Shown in pieces: positions 55,111-63,789 of a stretch of DNA of 64,000 nucleotides. Each line of letters opens with the position of its first letter. Within the stretch, counting starts at the first letter, position 1. The notes beneath the pieces are model-generated. The model did not search any database, was not told the origin of the DNA, and saw only the letters and a list, made by a program, of their open reading frames with translations. The position numbers were made by a program, and so were the translations under genes. Origin of the DNA: Streptomyces adustus. Its GTDB lineage: Bacteria; Actinomycetota; Actinomycetes; Streptomycetales; Streptomycetaceae. Where the stretch lies: positions 1-64,000 of the forward strand of contig NZ_VJZD01000012.1 of assembly GCF_009377175.1 (NCBI RefSeq), given 5' to 3'.

Positions 55111-55955
55111 CGGCCGGCTCCCGCATGGCCGGTGATCGGACCCTGCTGCGGTACGGACCACGCGGCGCCGTACTGCTGGTACAGGTCCGCGGCGACCTTG
55201 CGGGCCGAACGGATCAGCAGCGACTTGTCCAGGCGGCCGCGCCTGCGGCCCGCCAGCTGCTCGGCACCCGCCGTGTCGTCGGCGATCGTGCCGACCACCC
55301 GGGCGCCGGTCTGGGCGTGCACGAGCATGTCGTTGACCTGGTTGACCAGCTTGCCCGCGTCGGACGGGTCGGCGACCAGGACGACCCCGATCACCGGGTT
55401 GCCCAGGCTCGCGGCACCGCGCGGGCCGCCGTGCAGTTTCGCCGACAGGGCGGCGGCCCGGTCCCGGACCCGGGCGATGGCCTCGGGCTCGGTACGGGAG
55501 ATCAGCAGCACCAGCGCCGCGTGCGGGAACAGCTCCACCGCAGGGGTGTCACCGCTGATGCGGCCGCAGTCGGCGATCACGTCGGCGGGTGCGTTCGGGG
55601 AGTCGGCGAGCGCGGCGAAGGCCTGCCCGAGCGTCGGCCACAGCCCCGCCAGACCGGCGGCCTGCTCGGCGATCCCGAGCCCGGTCACGACTTCCAGACC
55701 ACCGCTCAACGGCTGCACGTGGTCCCAGAGTTGATCCGGTACGAGACCACGGCGGGCGGTCGCGGCGATCGACAGCATGCCTATGTTCGGGTTGAGCTGC
55801 CCGCCGTGCGCGGCGGCGCTGCGGTACACGAGGTCGCCGCCCGCCGGGTCCGCCTCGACCAGCAGGGAACGCCGCGGCCAGACCGCCGCGAGGGCGACGG
55901 CCGCGGTGGTGACGCCGGGGGAACCCTTGTCGGCGGCCAGAGCGATGAGAGCCAT
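55107..55955 (-). CDS. CpaE/TadZ-like MinD-type ATPase
   Basis: 282 residues. Starts directly with the ATPase fold: ALIALAADKGSPGVTTAAVALAA (deviant Walker A; the signature Lys of KGGxGKT is replaced near GVTT), LLVEADPAGGDLVYR, and APADVIADCGRIS (Walker B-like). Related to CpaE/TadZ, which positions Tad machines at the cell pole; the missing Lys suggests weak or no ATP hydrolysis. Second gene of the locus, 16 bases after the SAF gene. Confidence 0.85.
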   Translation of the reverse strand: MALIALAADKGSPGVTTAAVALAAVWPRRSLLVEADPAGGDLVYRSAAAHGGQLNPNIGMLSIAATARRGLVPDQLWDHVQPLSGGLEVVTGLGIAEQAAGLAGLWPTLGQAFAALADSPNAPADVIADCGRISGDTPAVELFPHAALVLLISRTEPEAIARVRDRAAALSAKLHGGPRGAASLGNPVIGVVLVADPSDAGKLVNQVNDMLVHAQTGARVVGTIADDTAGAEQLAGRRRGRLDKSLLIRSARKVAADLYQQYGAAWSVPQQGPITGHAGAGR

Positions 55956-55971
55956 GGGTCCGAAGCCGCCT

Positions 55972-56685
55972 TCAGCTACTGGGGACGAGGACGATGGCCA
56001 CTTCGCCGTTGGACGCGGCCTGGGCCAGCGCGGCGGCCTTGTCGCTGTCGACGACCAGCGTGACCGGCAGGTTGGTGCTGCTGATCACGTCGTCGCTCTT
56101 GGACGGCTGCACATAGCTGACCCGCGCCTTGTCGACCAGCAGCGCGTTGTCGTCCGTGGCCGAACCGCTCGCGCCCGAGCCCGAGCTGGTGCGGGAGCCG
56201 ACGCGGTACGCCGCCACGATGTCCCCGGACTCCAGGTTGGACGGGTACTGGCCCTCCTTGAGGGAGAGACCGACGGTCGCCTTGCCGGCTTCGAGCTTGC
56301 TTCCGTCGCCGAACATCTCCCCGACGGCCACCACGCCCTTGGGGATGGTGCTGACGGCCTTCAGCTTGCTCAGCTGGTCCAGCTGGGCCCACGGCACATA
56401 GTTGATGCTGTCATCCTCGGCGACCAGCACGGACGTCGTGTTGGACTTCGTCACCGAACCGCCCGCCGGGATCTCCGCCGTGATCTTCACGACCTCGATG
56501 CGGTTTCCGGCCTGGAGCACGAGCATGGTCGCGCCGAGCGCCCCGACCAGGATCAGCAGCACCGCCAGCGCGGCCAGCGCGGGCTTGCGCTCGCGCGGCG
56601 GCGTGGGAAGCCGGTCACCGACCGCCGGCTGAGTCGGTACCGCGGGACGACCCGCGCCCGCCCCCGTACGCTCCTGGATCTTCAC
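55972..56685 (-). CDS. SAF-domain protein, CpaB/RcpC-like
   Basis: 237 residues from GTG at 56685 (GGGAG upstream). Charged N-terminus, one span KPALAALAVLLILVGALGATMLVLQ, then a SAF/CpaB-type domain: EIPAGGSVTKSNTTSVLVAED, STIPKGVVAVGEMFGDGSKLEAGKATVGLSL and SGDIVAAYRVGSR. In Gram-negatives CpaB sits in the periplasm beside the secretin; here no secretin gene exists, so it would link the machine to the wall. First gene of the Tad transcript. Confidence 0.85.
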   Translation of the reverse strand: MKIQERTGAGAGRPAVPTQPAVGDRLPTPPRERKPALAALAVLLILVGALGATMLVLQAGNRIEVVKITAEIPAGGSVTKSNTTSVLVAEDDSINYVPWAQLDQLSKLKAVSTIPKGVVAVGEMFGDGSKLEAGKATVGLSLKEGQYPSNLESGDIVAAYRVGSRTSSGSGASGSATDDNALLVDKARVSYVQPSKSDDVISSTNLPVTLVVDSDKAAALAQAASNGEVAIVLVPSS

Positions 56686-56727
56686 GCCACCGCTCCCCGT
56701 ACAACCAAGAAATTGTCTGCCAACTTC

Positions 56728-56744
56728 TTTGCATTCATTGCAAA
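56728..56744. promoter_or_regulatory. 17-bp palindrome upstream of the Tad operon
   Basis: TTTGCATTCATTGCAAA: perfect 6-base arms TTTGCA/TGCAAA around 5 bases, 43 bases before the SAF gene start, in an A/T-rich patch of otherwise GC-rich DNA. It looks like an operator; a GACAAT -10-like word (minus strand) lies between it and the gene. Confidence 0.55.
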
Positions 56745-57214
56745 TCCGGACACTCTCCCCGTCATCCCGTGTGCGGGATGTACCGAACACGGCTCCCCGG
56801 TCGGGCAGTCGGACGAAGCGAGGCCGAGTGTCAGGCGCTCGCACGGTATCAGCCGCACATAAGCCCCTCAAGGCGAGCCGGAACCCTCAAAACGCGCCCG
56901 ACCCGCCCTTGTCAATCTGCAACGCCCGCCCACAGCAGCCCAGTTGACCACGCATCTCCGACAACTCGACTGTGCTGTGCGGCTGCGAATCGATCAGCAC
57001 TCCGTCATATTGCCGATCTCACAAGCCTGGAGCCCCTTTGTCACCGCGGGGTCATGAACCCCACACGATTCACCCACGACCCACGAACTCCCCCACGGCC
57101 CACCGGAGCCAAGACCCGACCTCCCCAATAACCGCCCCACGCCGACTCACCCCAACGAATGAACCCAGGGCATATGCCGGACTGTCCGCGGCCCACCGCC
57201 CTACCGTCCCTCAC
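56745..57214. other. Intergenic region without supported gene
   Basis: 470 bases between the divergent Tad operon and the Rpn-like gene. Frames here are short and Pro/Thr/Arg-rich without ribosome sites. Upstream of 57215 no ribosome site is visible; a TACCGT -10-like word 12 bases before the ATG could mean a leaderless transcript. Confidence 0.4.
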
Positions 57215-58117
57215 ATGGTCAGCTCATCCCATGAGGCGATGCATCGCATCTTCCAGGAGGACCCGGGTGTCTTCGCCCGTACGTTCCGGGCCCTCGACCT
57301 CCCCTTCCCCGACCCGGTTGCCGTCTCTCTGATGCCCACGGACCTCACGGAGACCAGACCCACGGAACGTCGGGTGGACACCCTCCTGAAGATCGACACA
57401 GCGACAGGCGAGAGTCACCTGCTGATCGTCGAGGCACAGGGCAAGAAGGACCCCGGCAAACCCGCCGCGTGGGCGTACTACGTGGCGCACCTGTACGCGA
57501 AGTACTGCCTCCCACCGGTCCTTCTCGTGACCTGCCAGGACAGGGCGACAGCCGAATGGGCGGCAAGACCCTTCACCATCGGCCCCTCCCAGTGGTCCGC
57601 GCTCACCCTGCGGGCACTCGTCCTGGGGCCGCACAACGTGCCCGCCATCACCGATCCGTCCACTGCGGCCCGGGATATCCCGCTCGCGACCTTGAGCGCA
57701 GTCACGCATGGTAAGGACCCGAATGCTCCTGCCATACTGAAGGCCCTGGCCATCGCTCTGAAGACCGTCGACGAGGAGACCGCGAGGATCTTCGCCGAGC
57801 TCACCGAACTCGGCCTGGGAACCGCCCCCGCCGCCGAGACCTGGAGGCAACTGATGTCCGTCGATCTCTCCTTCTTCCGCTCGGAGACCTCTGAGCGCCT
57901 GCGAGCCGAAGGCCGGGCGGAAGGCCGATCCGAAGGCCGGACCGAAGGCCGGGCCGAGGACATCCTGCTCATCCTCGCCGCTCGGGGCATCGAGGTCCCC
58001 GAGCACGCCCGTGAGCGGATCACCAGGTGCGCGGACCTCGACACACTCGGGACGTGGCTCACCAACGCCCTCACCGCGACGACCGCCGAGGACCTGTTCG
58101 CCGAGGGCCCGGCCTGA
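57215..58117 (+). CDS. Rpn/YhgA-like PD-(D/E)XK-fold protein with EGR repeats
   Basis: 300 residues from ATG at 57215. MHRIFQEDPGVFARTFRALDLPFPD then RVDTLLKIDTATGESHLLIVEAQGKKDPGKPAAWAYYVAHLYAK: Asp55, Glu73-Ala-Gln75 and following Lys look like a PD-(D/E)XK nuclease core as in Rpn/transposase_31 proteins, which promote recombination or act as nucleases. A C-terminal helix has four xEGR tetrapeptide repeats (231-246), also typical of that group. Such genes occur in many Streptomyces copies and move often. No terminal inverted repeats of an insertion element are seen around it. Confidence 0.75.
   Translation: MVSSSHEAMHRIFQEDPGVFARTFRALDLPFPDPVAVSLMPTDLTETRPTERRVDTLLKIDTATGESHLLIVEAQGKKDPGKPAAWAYYVAHLYAKYCLPPVLLVTCQDRATAEWAARPFTIGPSQWSALTLRALVLGPHNVPAITDPSTAARDIPLATLSAVTHGKDPNAPAILKALAIALKTVDEETARIFAELTELGLGTAPAAETWRQLMSVDLSFFRSETSERLRAEGRAEGRSEGRTEGRAEDILLILAARGIEVPEHARERITRCADLDTLGTWLTNALTATTAEDLFAEGPA
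57905..57952 (+). repeat. 12-bp in-frame repeats encoding AEGR/SEGR/TEGR
   Basis: Four consecutive 12-base units of the form GC(C/G)GAAGGCCG(x) differing at the first and last codons. Copy-number change would keep the frame. Confidence 0.8.
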
Positions 58118-58131
58118 CAGTCACACGGACG

Positions 58132-58158
58132 GGCCTCCTCACCGAAGGCGAAGAGGCC
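58132..58158. terminator. Short hairpin between convergent genes
   Basis: GGCCTC (58132-58137) / GAGGCC (58153-58158) with 15-base loop, between the Rpn-like gene and the secreted-protein gene. Confidence 0.45.
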
Positions 58159-58176
58159 ACGTATTGTCCGCGTTGT

Positions 58177-59205
58177 CTACCGGTTGACGGCCTGGATCTC
58201 GTGCACGGTCACGTCCTGCTCGAACGTCGACAGCCCGTCGGGCAGGCCCGGCTGCCGCGCCGGCCCGTCCGGGTTGTCCGAGTCGGTCCAGGTGACCTTC
58301 CAGGTGATCGACGCCTTGAACGGATAGGTCCCGTCACCGGAAGAACGCCGATAGGTGACGTTGCACCCGGCGTCCGAGCTGTCGACCGTGTACCCACCCT
58401 TGCCCTTGACCAGGTCGTACGTGCAGGTCTGCGGGTCGGCGTCGGCGGTACCCGCGTCGACCTTGAGAGCCACGGGCGTGGCGACAGTGGTCGCAGCCAT
58501 CCGGACGCCCTTGTAGTCGATGCTCGCGGTCGTCCAGACCCGGTCGAAGTCGCCCTCGAACTTCACCCGCGTACCCAGGTTCACCACGAGCCGGTCCGCA
58601 CCCGGGCTGAGCACCACGGGCGGCTTCGGCAGCTTGGTCGAGTTGTAGGCCAGCTGCGAGAGGATCTCCGGCGTCAGCTTGTTGGGGTCGGGCGCCGGGT
58701 CGGCCGGCGGGACCCAGATCTCCCAGTTGTCGGTCGTGACCGGACACGCGGTGGTGTAGTCGTCGTTACGGAACTTCACCTGCCACCACAGGCCGTCGTC
58801 GCCCTTGTGGTACTTCTCCTCGTCCCGCTTCTTGGCATAGCTCGCCGCAGGCTCTTTGGCGCCGTTGTACGCGGACTTGATGAACTCCTCGTACTCGTCC
58901 GAGGTGTACATCGGCTCGTACCAGCACACCGGAGGCTTCCAGTTGGCGTTGGAGGAGGTGGCGGTGGTGCTGTCACCGCCGGAGCCGGGCTTGCTCTGCT
59001 TGATCTGGATATGAGCACCGATGGTGCCGCTGCCGGAGTCGGCACCGGAGTCCGTGTTGGTGTTGTCGGTGGTGCCGGTGCCGCCACCGACCTGTCCGTC
59101 ACCCGCGTACGCCGGGAAACCCGCCCCCGCAGCCGCGACAAGGCTTGCGGCCAGGACCGCCCCGAGAACCGGACGGGCGGCCCTTGTTCCTATCCCTGCA
59201 CGCAT
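58177..59205 (-). CDS. Secreted CWYEP protein, copy 1
   Basis: 342 residues from ATG at 59205 (GGGGGA upstream). Signal peptide RAARPVLGAVLAASLVAAAGAGFPAYA, then a Gly/Thr/Ser/Asp linker to about residue 90. The domain has PPVCWYEPMYTSDEYEEFIK, LTPEILSQLAYNSTKLPKPP, a beta-rich stretch with GVRMAATTVATPVALKVDAG, paired Cys (TCTYDL, GCNVTYRRSS) and the end TVHEIQAVNR. The same blocks recur in the protein at 61227-62276. It overlaps the lipoprotein gene by 16 bases, so the two are translated together. No known family recognised; extracellular and probably disulfide-bonded. Confidence 0.85.
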   Translation of the reverse strand: MRAGIGTRAARPVLGAVLAASLVAAAGAGFPAYAGDGQVGGGTGTTDNTNTDSGADSGSGTIGAHIQIKQSKPGSGGDSTTATSSNANWKPPVCWYEPMYTSDEYEEFIKSAYNGAKEPAASYAKKRDEEKYHKGDDGLWWQVKFRNDDYTTACPVTTDNWEIWVPPADPAPDPNKLTPEILSQLAYNSTKLPKPPVVLSPGADRLVVNLGTRVKFEGDFDRVWTTASIDYKGVRMAATTVATPVALKVDAGTADADPQTCTYDLVKGKGGYTVDSSDAGCNVTYRRSSGDGTYPFKASITWKVTWTDSDNPDGPARQPGLPDGLSTFEQDVTVHEIQAVNR

Positions 59206-59858
59206 GACGCGTCCCCCTTCTTCCAACTCTGTCGCTGCACCTGCCAGTCACCGGCGGGGTCCTTCGCCGCCTGAAGCGTGTACAGGATGAAGTCCTGGTC
59301 GCTCGGGTTCGTGTGCAGCACCTTCTGCGTCTTGATCTCCTTGCTGTACCCCTTGCTCTGGTCCTCGCAGTAACGGACCGCGGCAGTCCTGCCGTTCGCG
59401 ACGTCCGTGACCTTGAAGCCGTAGAACCGGTACTGCCCCGAGACGGTCAGTCCGTCCTTCTTGACGGTCGCAACTCGCTCGGTCCAGTAGGTGAGCGCGG
59501 ACGCCGCGAAGTAACGATTCATGTTGGCGGTCTGGCCGGATCCCTTGCCGAAGGCCTCCAGGCGGGCCTGCGCCGAGTACGCCACATCCCGCAGCACCGC
59601 GTCCTTGACGGCATCCCCGCTCGTGTCCCGCTCGACCGTCGCCTTGACGTCCGCAGGGAAGGCGAACACCGGCGCGTTCTTCTCGGCAGCGGCGGAAGCC
59701 GAGGCCGACGGCGAGGCGGAAGCGCTCTCCTCCGAACCGGCCCCCCTGATCTTGTCGTTGGCCGAGCCGCCGCCCGAATCGCTGCTGCAACCGGTCACAG
59801 AGAAGGCGACGGCAGCAAGAAGAGCGACCCCGGTCGCCTTCTGTCGCATGGTCAGCAT
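59190..59858 (-). CDS. Lipoprotein, copy 1 of the duplicated module
   Basis: 222 residues from ATG at 59858, GAGGA upstream. Lipobox VTGC near residue 23 (AVAFSVTGCSSDSGGG), Ser/Ala linker, then a ~150-residue domain: AVLRDVAYSAQARLEAFGKG, ASALTYWTERVATVKKDG, GQYRFYGFKVTDVANGRTAAVRYCEDQSKGY, ILYTLQAAKDPAGDWQVQRQ and a C-terminal ASCVQG. The fold looks NTF2/SnoaL-like (alpha then curved sheet). Cys in RYCED and near the C-terminus are both kept in copy 2, suggesting a disulfide. First gene of an overlapping pair with the secreted protein. Function unknown. Confidence 0.85.
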   Translation of the reverse strand: MLTMRQKATGVALLAAVAFSVTGCSSDSGGGSANDKIRGAGSEESASASPSASASAAAEKNAPVFAFPADVKATVERDTSGDAVKDAVLRDVAYSAQARLEAFGKGSGQTANMNRYFAASALTYWTERVATVKKDGLTVSGQYRFYGFKVTDVANGRTAAVRYCEDQSKGYSKEIKTQKVLHTNPSDQDFILYTLQAAKDPAGDWQVQRQSWKKGDASCVQG

Positions 59859-60582
59859 GGCGCTCGTCCTCAGAGATAGGTGATCGGCTTGCCCAGGGAT
59901 GATCCCACGTGGGGCGAATCGAGGACCAAGTTCACGGGTGGACTGATGCCACACTGTGAAGTTCGTGAAGCTCCCTTCACACAACCACCAGCAACCTTCC
60001 CGCTGCACCGGCAAACCCTCAAACTCCGCCGCTGACGCCCTCGTTGGCATCCCACCGGGTTCGGCACACCGCCCAGCAGTGCATCGCACGCGCACCCGCC
60101 CACCGCAGATCACCGGGGACAGCACCACAAAACCCCGTCGTAACACCCCGGCGATGTCGCCACGGCGCGCTCGGATCACAGGCAGCCGCTCATCGTCGGG
60201 CAACGGCCGCGAGCCGCGTCAACATCGCGCGCTTCGGATCAGCCTCGCCGGCAACCCCAGGACCGTCGAGCCCCGCTTGGTACGCACTGCTTCACACCTC
60301 ACCGCGCACCTCCCATCGCTCGGGCTTCGCGTAAACGTATCTGCCCCGCAAACACACGCATTTCAATGTGCGCACGAGCCAAACGGAGCCTCATAGCGTG
60401 ATGCATCGAGTCAGGCAAAGCATTCCCTCGTTCGGGTGCTATCAGAATGCCACCAGCGCCGAAAAATGCCCGAGAAATGGCAGGTTGGCAGCCGCTTGCG
60501 CTGCCTTCGGCCCGCCGAGACCGAGACGCCTCCAGATACCGTCCCAGTCCTCATCTCAACCTCGGCCTCACGGGAGACCATT
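59859..60582. other. Divergent intergenic region between the two module copies
   Basis: About 720 bases between two head-to-head lipoprotein genes. Frames (for example plus 59956-60396) read as Arg/Pro/Ser/His-rich non-protein sequence without ribosome sites. Becomes A/T-richer from about 60310. Promoters for both modules should lie here; I could not fix -10/-35 pairs. Confidence 0.45.
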
Positions 60583-61239
60583 GTGCCGCGCCATGCTTTA
60601 TCCGTTGCTACCGCTCTTGCGGCAACGGCAGCTCTGCTGTTGACGGCTTGCAACAGCAGCAACAGCGACTCGGGGGCCAACGACGAGATCGCAGGTGCCG
60701 ACCTCGGCGCCACGAAGGCGTCGGCAACTCCAAGTCCGAGCGTCACCGACTCGGCACGACGCCCCAAGGTCACCTTGCCGAGTGATGTGACCAACTCGTT
60801 CGAGAGCTGGAACACCAGCGACGCGACAGAGAACGCCGTGTTGGCGGATACCTCCAGGCGCATCAACGCACTGGACTACGCCATCACCCAGAACAATACG
60901 GAGGAATCGATTCTGAGCTTCTACTACAAGGAAGAGGCTCTCGTGAGCGCTTCGCAGTGGGTCAAGGAGTTCGTGGACGCCAAGAAGTCCATGACCGGAG
61001 AAACACGCTTCTTCAAGCCCACTGCGGACGTGTATGACAAGGGTCGGGCAACTCTCACCTACTGCTCTTTCGAAGGCAAGGCATACGTCAAGGACGTGGA
61101 GACCGGTGAAATCGAGAGAACACCTGTATCTGCCAAGTCCTACATCTTGTACGTCACTCGGCTGGAACAGAGCGACACGGGTGTGTGGCAGACCGCCACC
61201 CTTTCCTCGGAGCGGGGGAATCACAGGTGCACATCGTGA
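60583..61239 (+). CDS. Lipoprotein, copy 2 of the duplicated module
   Basis: 218 residues from GTG at 60583, after GGGAG; a 147-base upstream extension is not protein-like. Lipobox LTAC near residue 23 (ALLLTACNSSNSDSGAND). Shares with copy 1: the GANDEIAGA/SANDKIRGA linker start, VTLPSDVTNSFESWNTSDATENAVL (versus ADVKATVERDTSGDAVKDAVL), ETRFFKPTADVYDKGRATLTYCSFEGKAY and SYILYVTRLEQSDTGVWQTATLS, and the C-terminal Cys (HRCTS). It ends inside the next gene (13-base overlap). Base composition is less GC-rich than copy 1. Confidence 0.84.
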   Translation: MPRHALSVATALAATAALLLTACNSSNSDSGANDEIAGADLGATKASATPSPSVTDSARRPKVTLPSDVTNSFESWNTSDATENAVLADTSRRINALDYAITQNNTEESILSFYYKEEALVSASQWVKEFVDAKKSMTGETRFFKPTADVYDKGRATLTYCSFEGKAYVKDVETGEIERTPVSAKSYILYVTRLEQSDTGVWQTATLSSERGNHRCTS

Positions 61240-62276
61240 CGTCGCGCCACCTGAGGTTCATGCTGATCGGCCTTGCCGCCACATGCGTGATCACTCCACA
61301 TCCCACGTACGCCGATGTGGACCTAGGTCGCGGAAACGAGGGTGCTTCCACAAGACAGGAGGGCTCTACGAACGGACACACGCTCCAGTCCCGCATCACC
61401 TTCAGTGGCTCCACCCGGGGAAACACTGAAGCCTCCCCCAAAACCGTCACCCCTGTCGACAACTGGATTCCGCCAGCCTGCTGGTACGAACCGATGACTG
61501 CCGAAGAGTTCGCCGCCAGCATGGAGAAGGCGTATGACTCAGTCGTCAACGACCCTCGACAACCTGGCTACGCCAAGGCTGGACAGGGACAATACCGGGA
61601 AATCTACAAGGACGGTAAGTACAAGAACTACAACCTGGACGAGAAAAACCGGGGCAGTTGGTGGGTCGCAGCCCAAGACCACAGTCGCCTGAACGAATCT
61701 GGCGCTTGGGCCTGTGACGAACTTCCCTTCTGGGTCGAAAGGGGTGGCACTCCACTCATGAAGAATACCGCCACACCCCGCATACTTGCCGAACTTGCCT
61801 ACAACCGCATCCAACTGCCGGACACCGTCGTATCTCTTGCCCCTGCGCACGCCACCAAGGTCAACCTCCCCACTTGGGTTTGGCTGGATACGGCCAAGTT
61901 CAAAGAAGTCTCCGTCACAGCCACACTCAACGCCGGCGGCATCAACATTCAGGCAATCACCACGGCCAGGCCGATCTCGCTCAAACTGGAACCCGGCACC
62001 CTCGACGCCAAGACTTTCCCTCCTTCAGGCGAATGCGTGGAGGACGCCGACGGTTCGATCGGTGAGCGGTATAGCCGAGGAAACGCGAACGACACCCCAC
62101 CCTGCGGCATCGAATACTTTCGCTCCTCTATCGACGGCAATTTCAGACTGCGGGCTGTCCTCACCTGGAAAATCACATGGAAAGGCACCGGCGACGCAGG
62201 CGGCAATCTTCCGAACGGCACCTTCGGGAAGGACCAGGACATCGCCGTCGAAGAAATTCAAGCGATCAACCGCTAG
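61227..62276 (+). CDS. Secreted CWYEP protein, copy 2
   Basis: 349 residues from GTG at 61227 (GGGGGA, 7-base spacing; GTG at 61236 is possible). Signal: HLRFMLIGLAATCVITPHPTYA. After a polar linker: PPACWYEPMTAEEFAASMEKAYD, RGSWWVAAQD, TPRILAELAYNRIQLPDTVVSLAP, GGINIQAITTARPISLKLEPG, two Cys (GECVED, PCGIEYFRSS), LTWKITWKG and the end VEEIQAINR, block by block as in copy 1. It carries longer inserts and a less GC-rich composition. Followed after about 150 bases by a larger unknown gene on the same strand. Confidence 0.85.
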   Translation: MHIVTSRHLRFMLIGLAATCVITPHPTYADVDLGRGNEGASTRQEGSTNGHTLQSRITFSGSTRGNTEASPKTVTPVDNWIPPACWYEPMTAEEFAASMEKAYDSVVNDPRQPGYAKAGQGQYREIYKDGKYKNYNLDEKNRGSWWVAAQDHSRLNESGAWACDELPFWVERGGTPLMKNTATPRILAELAYNRIQLPDTVVSLAPAHATKVNLPTWVWLDTAKFKEVSVTATLNAGGINIQAITTARPISLKLEPGTLDAKTFPPSGECVEDADGSIGERYSRGNANDTPPCGIEYFRSSIDGNFRLRAVLTWKITWKGTGDAGGNLPNGTFGKDQDIAVEEIQAINR

Positions 62277-62429
62277 GAAATATCCCATACGAACACGGCA
62301 GAGTGCCGCGCCAGGTCGGCTCTCTCGTAGACACCCATGCACGCGCCGCAGTGCCTGAAACAACTTCCCTGGTCCGGTACGGAACGAGTGCGGCCGGGCG
62401 TTCATTTACATGCCATGGAGAACATTGGT

Positions 62430-63752
62430 ATGCGCATGGTAAATCCTGACGATCTCGATCAACTCGCAAAGCTCCTGGACGGCCGAGGCGGCTTGGGAGA
62501 CAGGATCGACGAGGCTTTCAAGCGGGCAGCGGCCTTGGGAGTTGCGGACAAGTTGACTCCCCTCAGGCCGATGCGCTCATGGGTTGCAGAGACGGCACCC
62601 GATCTCCGTAAGCGGGCAAACCTGGCTCGGGAGGACCAACTGTTCGTTCGAGGACATCGGGAGACGTACAGCGAGTGGCTGGCACGTATCGAGGCCCATT
62701 ATCTGGCGGAGATCCCAGGCGCGAAGGGAATCGGCGAAAACAACATCGACGAGTTCCTCAATGGCGTCAGCGACGCCACTGGCGTGATTAAGATCGGCGG
62801 CACCACAATTGTATCCGGCGCCGCACTGGGTAATGTTTTCCTCAAAAACTCTTGGCATCAAGGCATGCTCCGTCAAGGGATCGAATCCCCTTGGTGGAGA
62901 GCAGAGGGTGCCGGCGCACTCCGCTCGCGGTTCGGCACAGCATTAAGGAATCTTCCTGCCGGAGAGATTCGCTCACTCGGCGCACCAGGAAGCTGGCTAC
63001 CCGGCCAGCTGGGATCCCTCTTTGCCGGAAATTCTCTCTACCAGAACGTGACCGAAATCCCCTTCACCACATCGTGGCGGGCTGGCATGTTCGGCCGAAC
63101 CTGGGACAGTTTTCGCTCATTGCCACTCGTACGCTCCCCTGCTGTAACCAAAGGAATTGACTTCATCGTTGGTTCTGATGCCCTGGCAGCAAAATACGGG
63201 GGGCTGACTCATTCGGGCGCATGGGCAACTCGCGCTGGACACACCGATCTCTTCAGAGTGTTCCGCACGGTCGGGTATTTACAGAAACTCAAAAACTCTC
63301 AGCCTGCCGTCATCTCCGCAGGGAAGATCGCCTCACCATTCCTCAAGGGGCTCGGCGCGGCAATCAGAACAGGTGGATTTCTGCGCACTGTGAGCATCGG
63401 AGAAGGTGCACTCTCGACAGGGATCAGTCTTGCTAACGTCTGGGCACAGGGCGACCCTGTCAGCGCTTTCAAAGAAAAAGGGGCCGGTTACGTAGCCGAC
63501 GTGACGGAGGCTTGCTTCAATGCATCCTTGACATGGGCCATGGTTTCCCCTAATCCAATCAGCATTGGAGCGACAATCGGGACTGGCCTGATCTACGGGG
63601 GAGCCAAAGTCGTCGAACACTGGGATGACATTAAGAAGGGTTCAGCTAGAGCAGCCCGCCGGGTTGGAAAAATGATGTCAGAAGCGGCAAATTGTCTTGC
63701 GCGCAACGTCAAAAGCAATACCAGGGCAGTCAATCCGATGAACTGGTTCTGA
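62430..63752 (+). CDS. Hypothetical protein with helical N-terminus and hydrophobic C-terminal half
   Basis: 440 residues; ATG at 62430 follows GGAGAA by 9 bases, better than the ATG at 62415. No signal peptide. Residues 1-90 are strongly helical: MVNPDDLDQLAKLLDGRGG, LGDRIDEAFKRAAALGVADK and PMRSWVAETAPDLRKRANLA, which recalls WXG100-like or other small helical secretion-type domains with a central Trp. The middle (110-300) is Gly/Ser/Trp-rich without recognised motifs; the C-terminal part has hydrophobic stretches (NPISIGATIGTGLIYGGAKVV) and a basic end. The gene is visibly less GC-rich than the rest of the window. Function unknown; it may belong with the secreted module upstream. Confidence 0.8.
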   Translation: MRMVNPDDLDQLAKLLDGRGGLGDRIDEAFKRAAALGVADKLTPLRPMRSWVAETAPDLRKRANLAREDQLFVRGHRETYSEWLARIEAHYLAEIPGAKGIGENNIDEFLNGVSDATGVIKIGGTTIVSGAALGNVFLKNSWHQGMLRQGIESPWWRAEGAGALRSRFGTALRNLPAGEIRSLGAPGSWLPGQLGSLFAGNSLYQNVTEIPFTTSWRAGMFGRTWDSFRSLPLVRSPAVTKGIDFIVGSDALAAKYGGLTHSGAWATRAGHTDLFRVFRTVGYLQKLKNSQPAVISAGKIASPFLKGLGAAIRTGGFLRTVSIGEGALSTGISLANVWAQGDPVSAFKEKGAGYVADVTEACFNASLTWAMVSPNPISIGATIGTGLIYGGAKVVEHWDDIKKGSARAARRVGKMMSEAANCLARNVKSNTRAVNPMNWF

Positions 63753-63789
63753 GGGAATCCGGAAAAGCACGATCCAAAGGAAGCGGTAC

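Noticed and set aside
57215..58117. Rpn-like gene as part of a complete insertion sequence
   Set aside because: I found no terminal inverted repeats or target duplication around it.
59956..60396. 146-codon plus-strand frame between the two lipoprotein genes
   Set aside because: Composition (Arg, Pro, His, Ser) and lack of a ribosome site argue against a gene.
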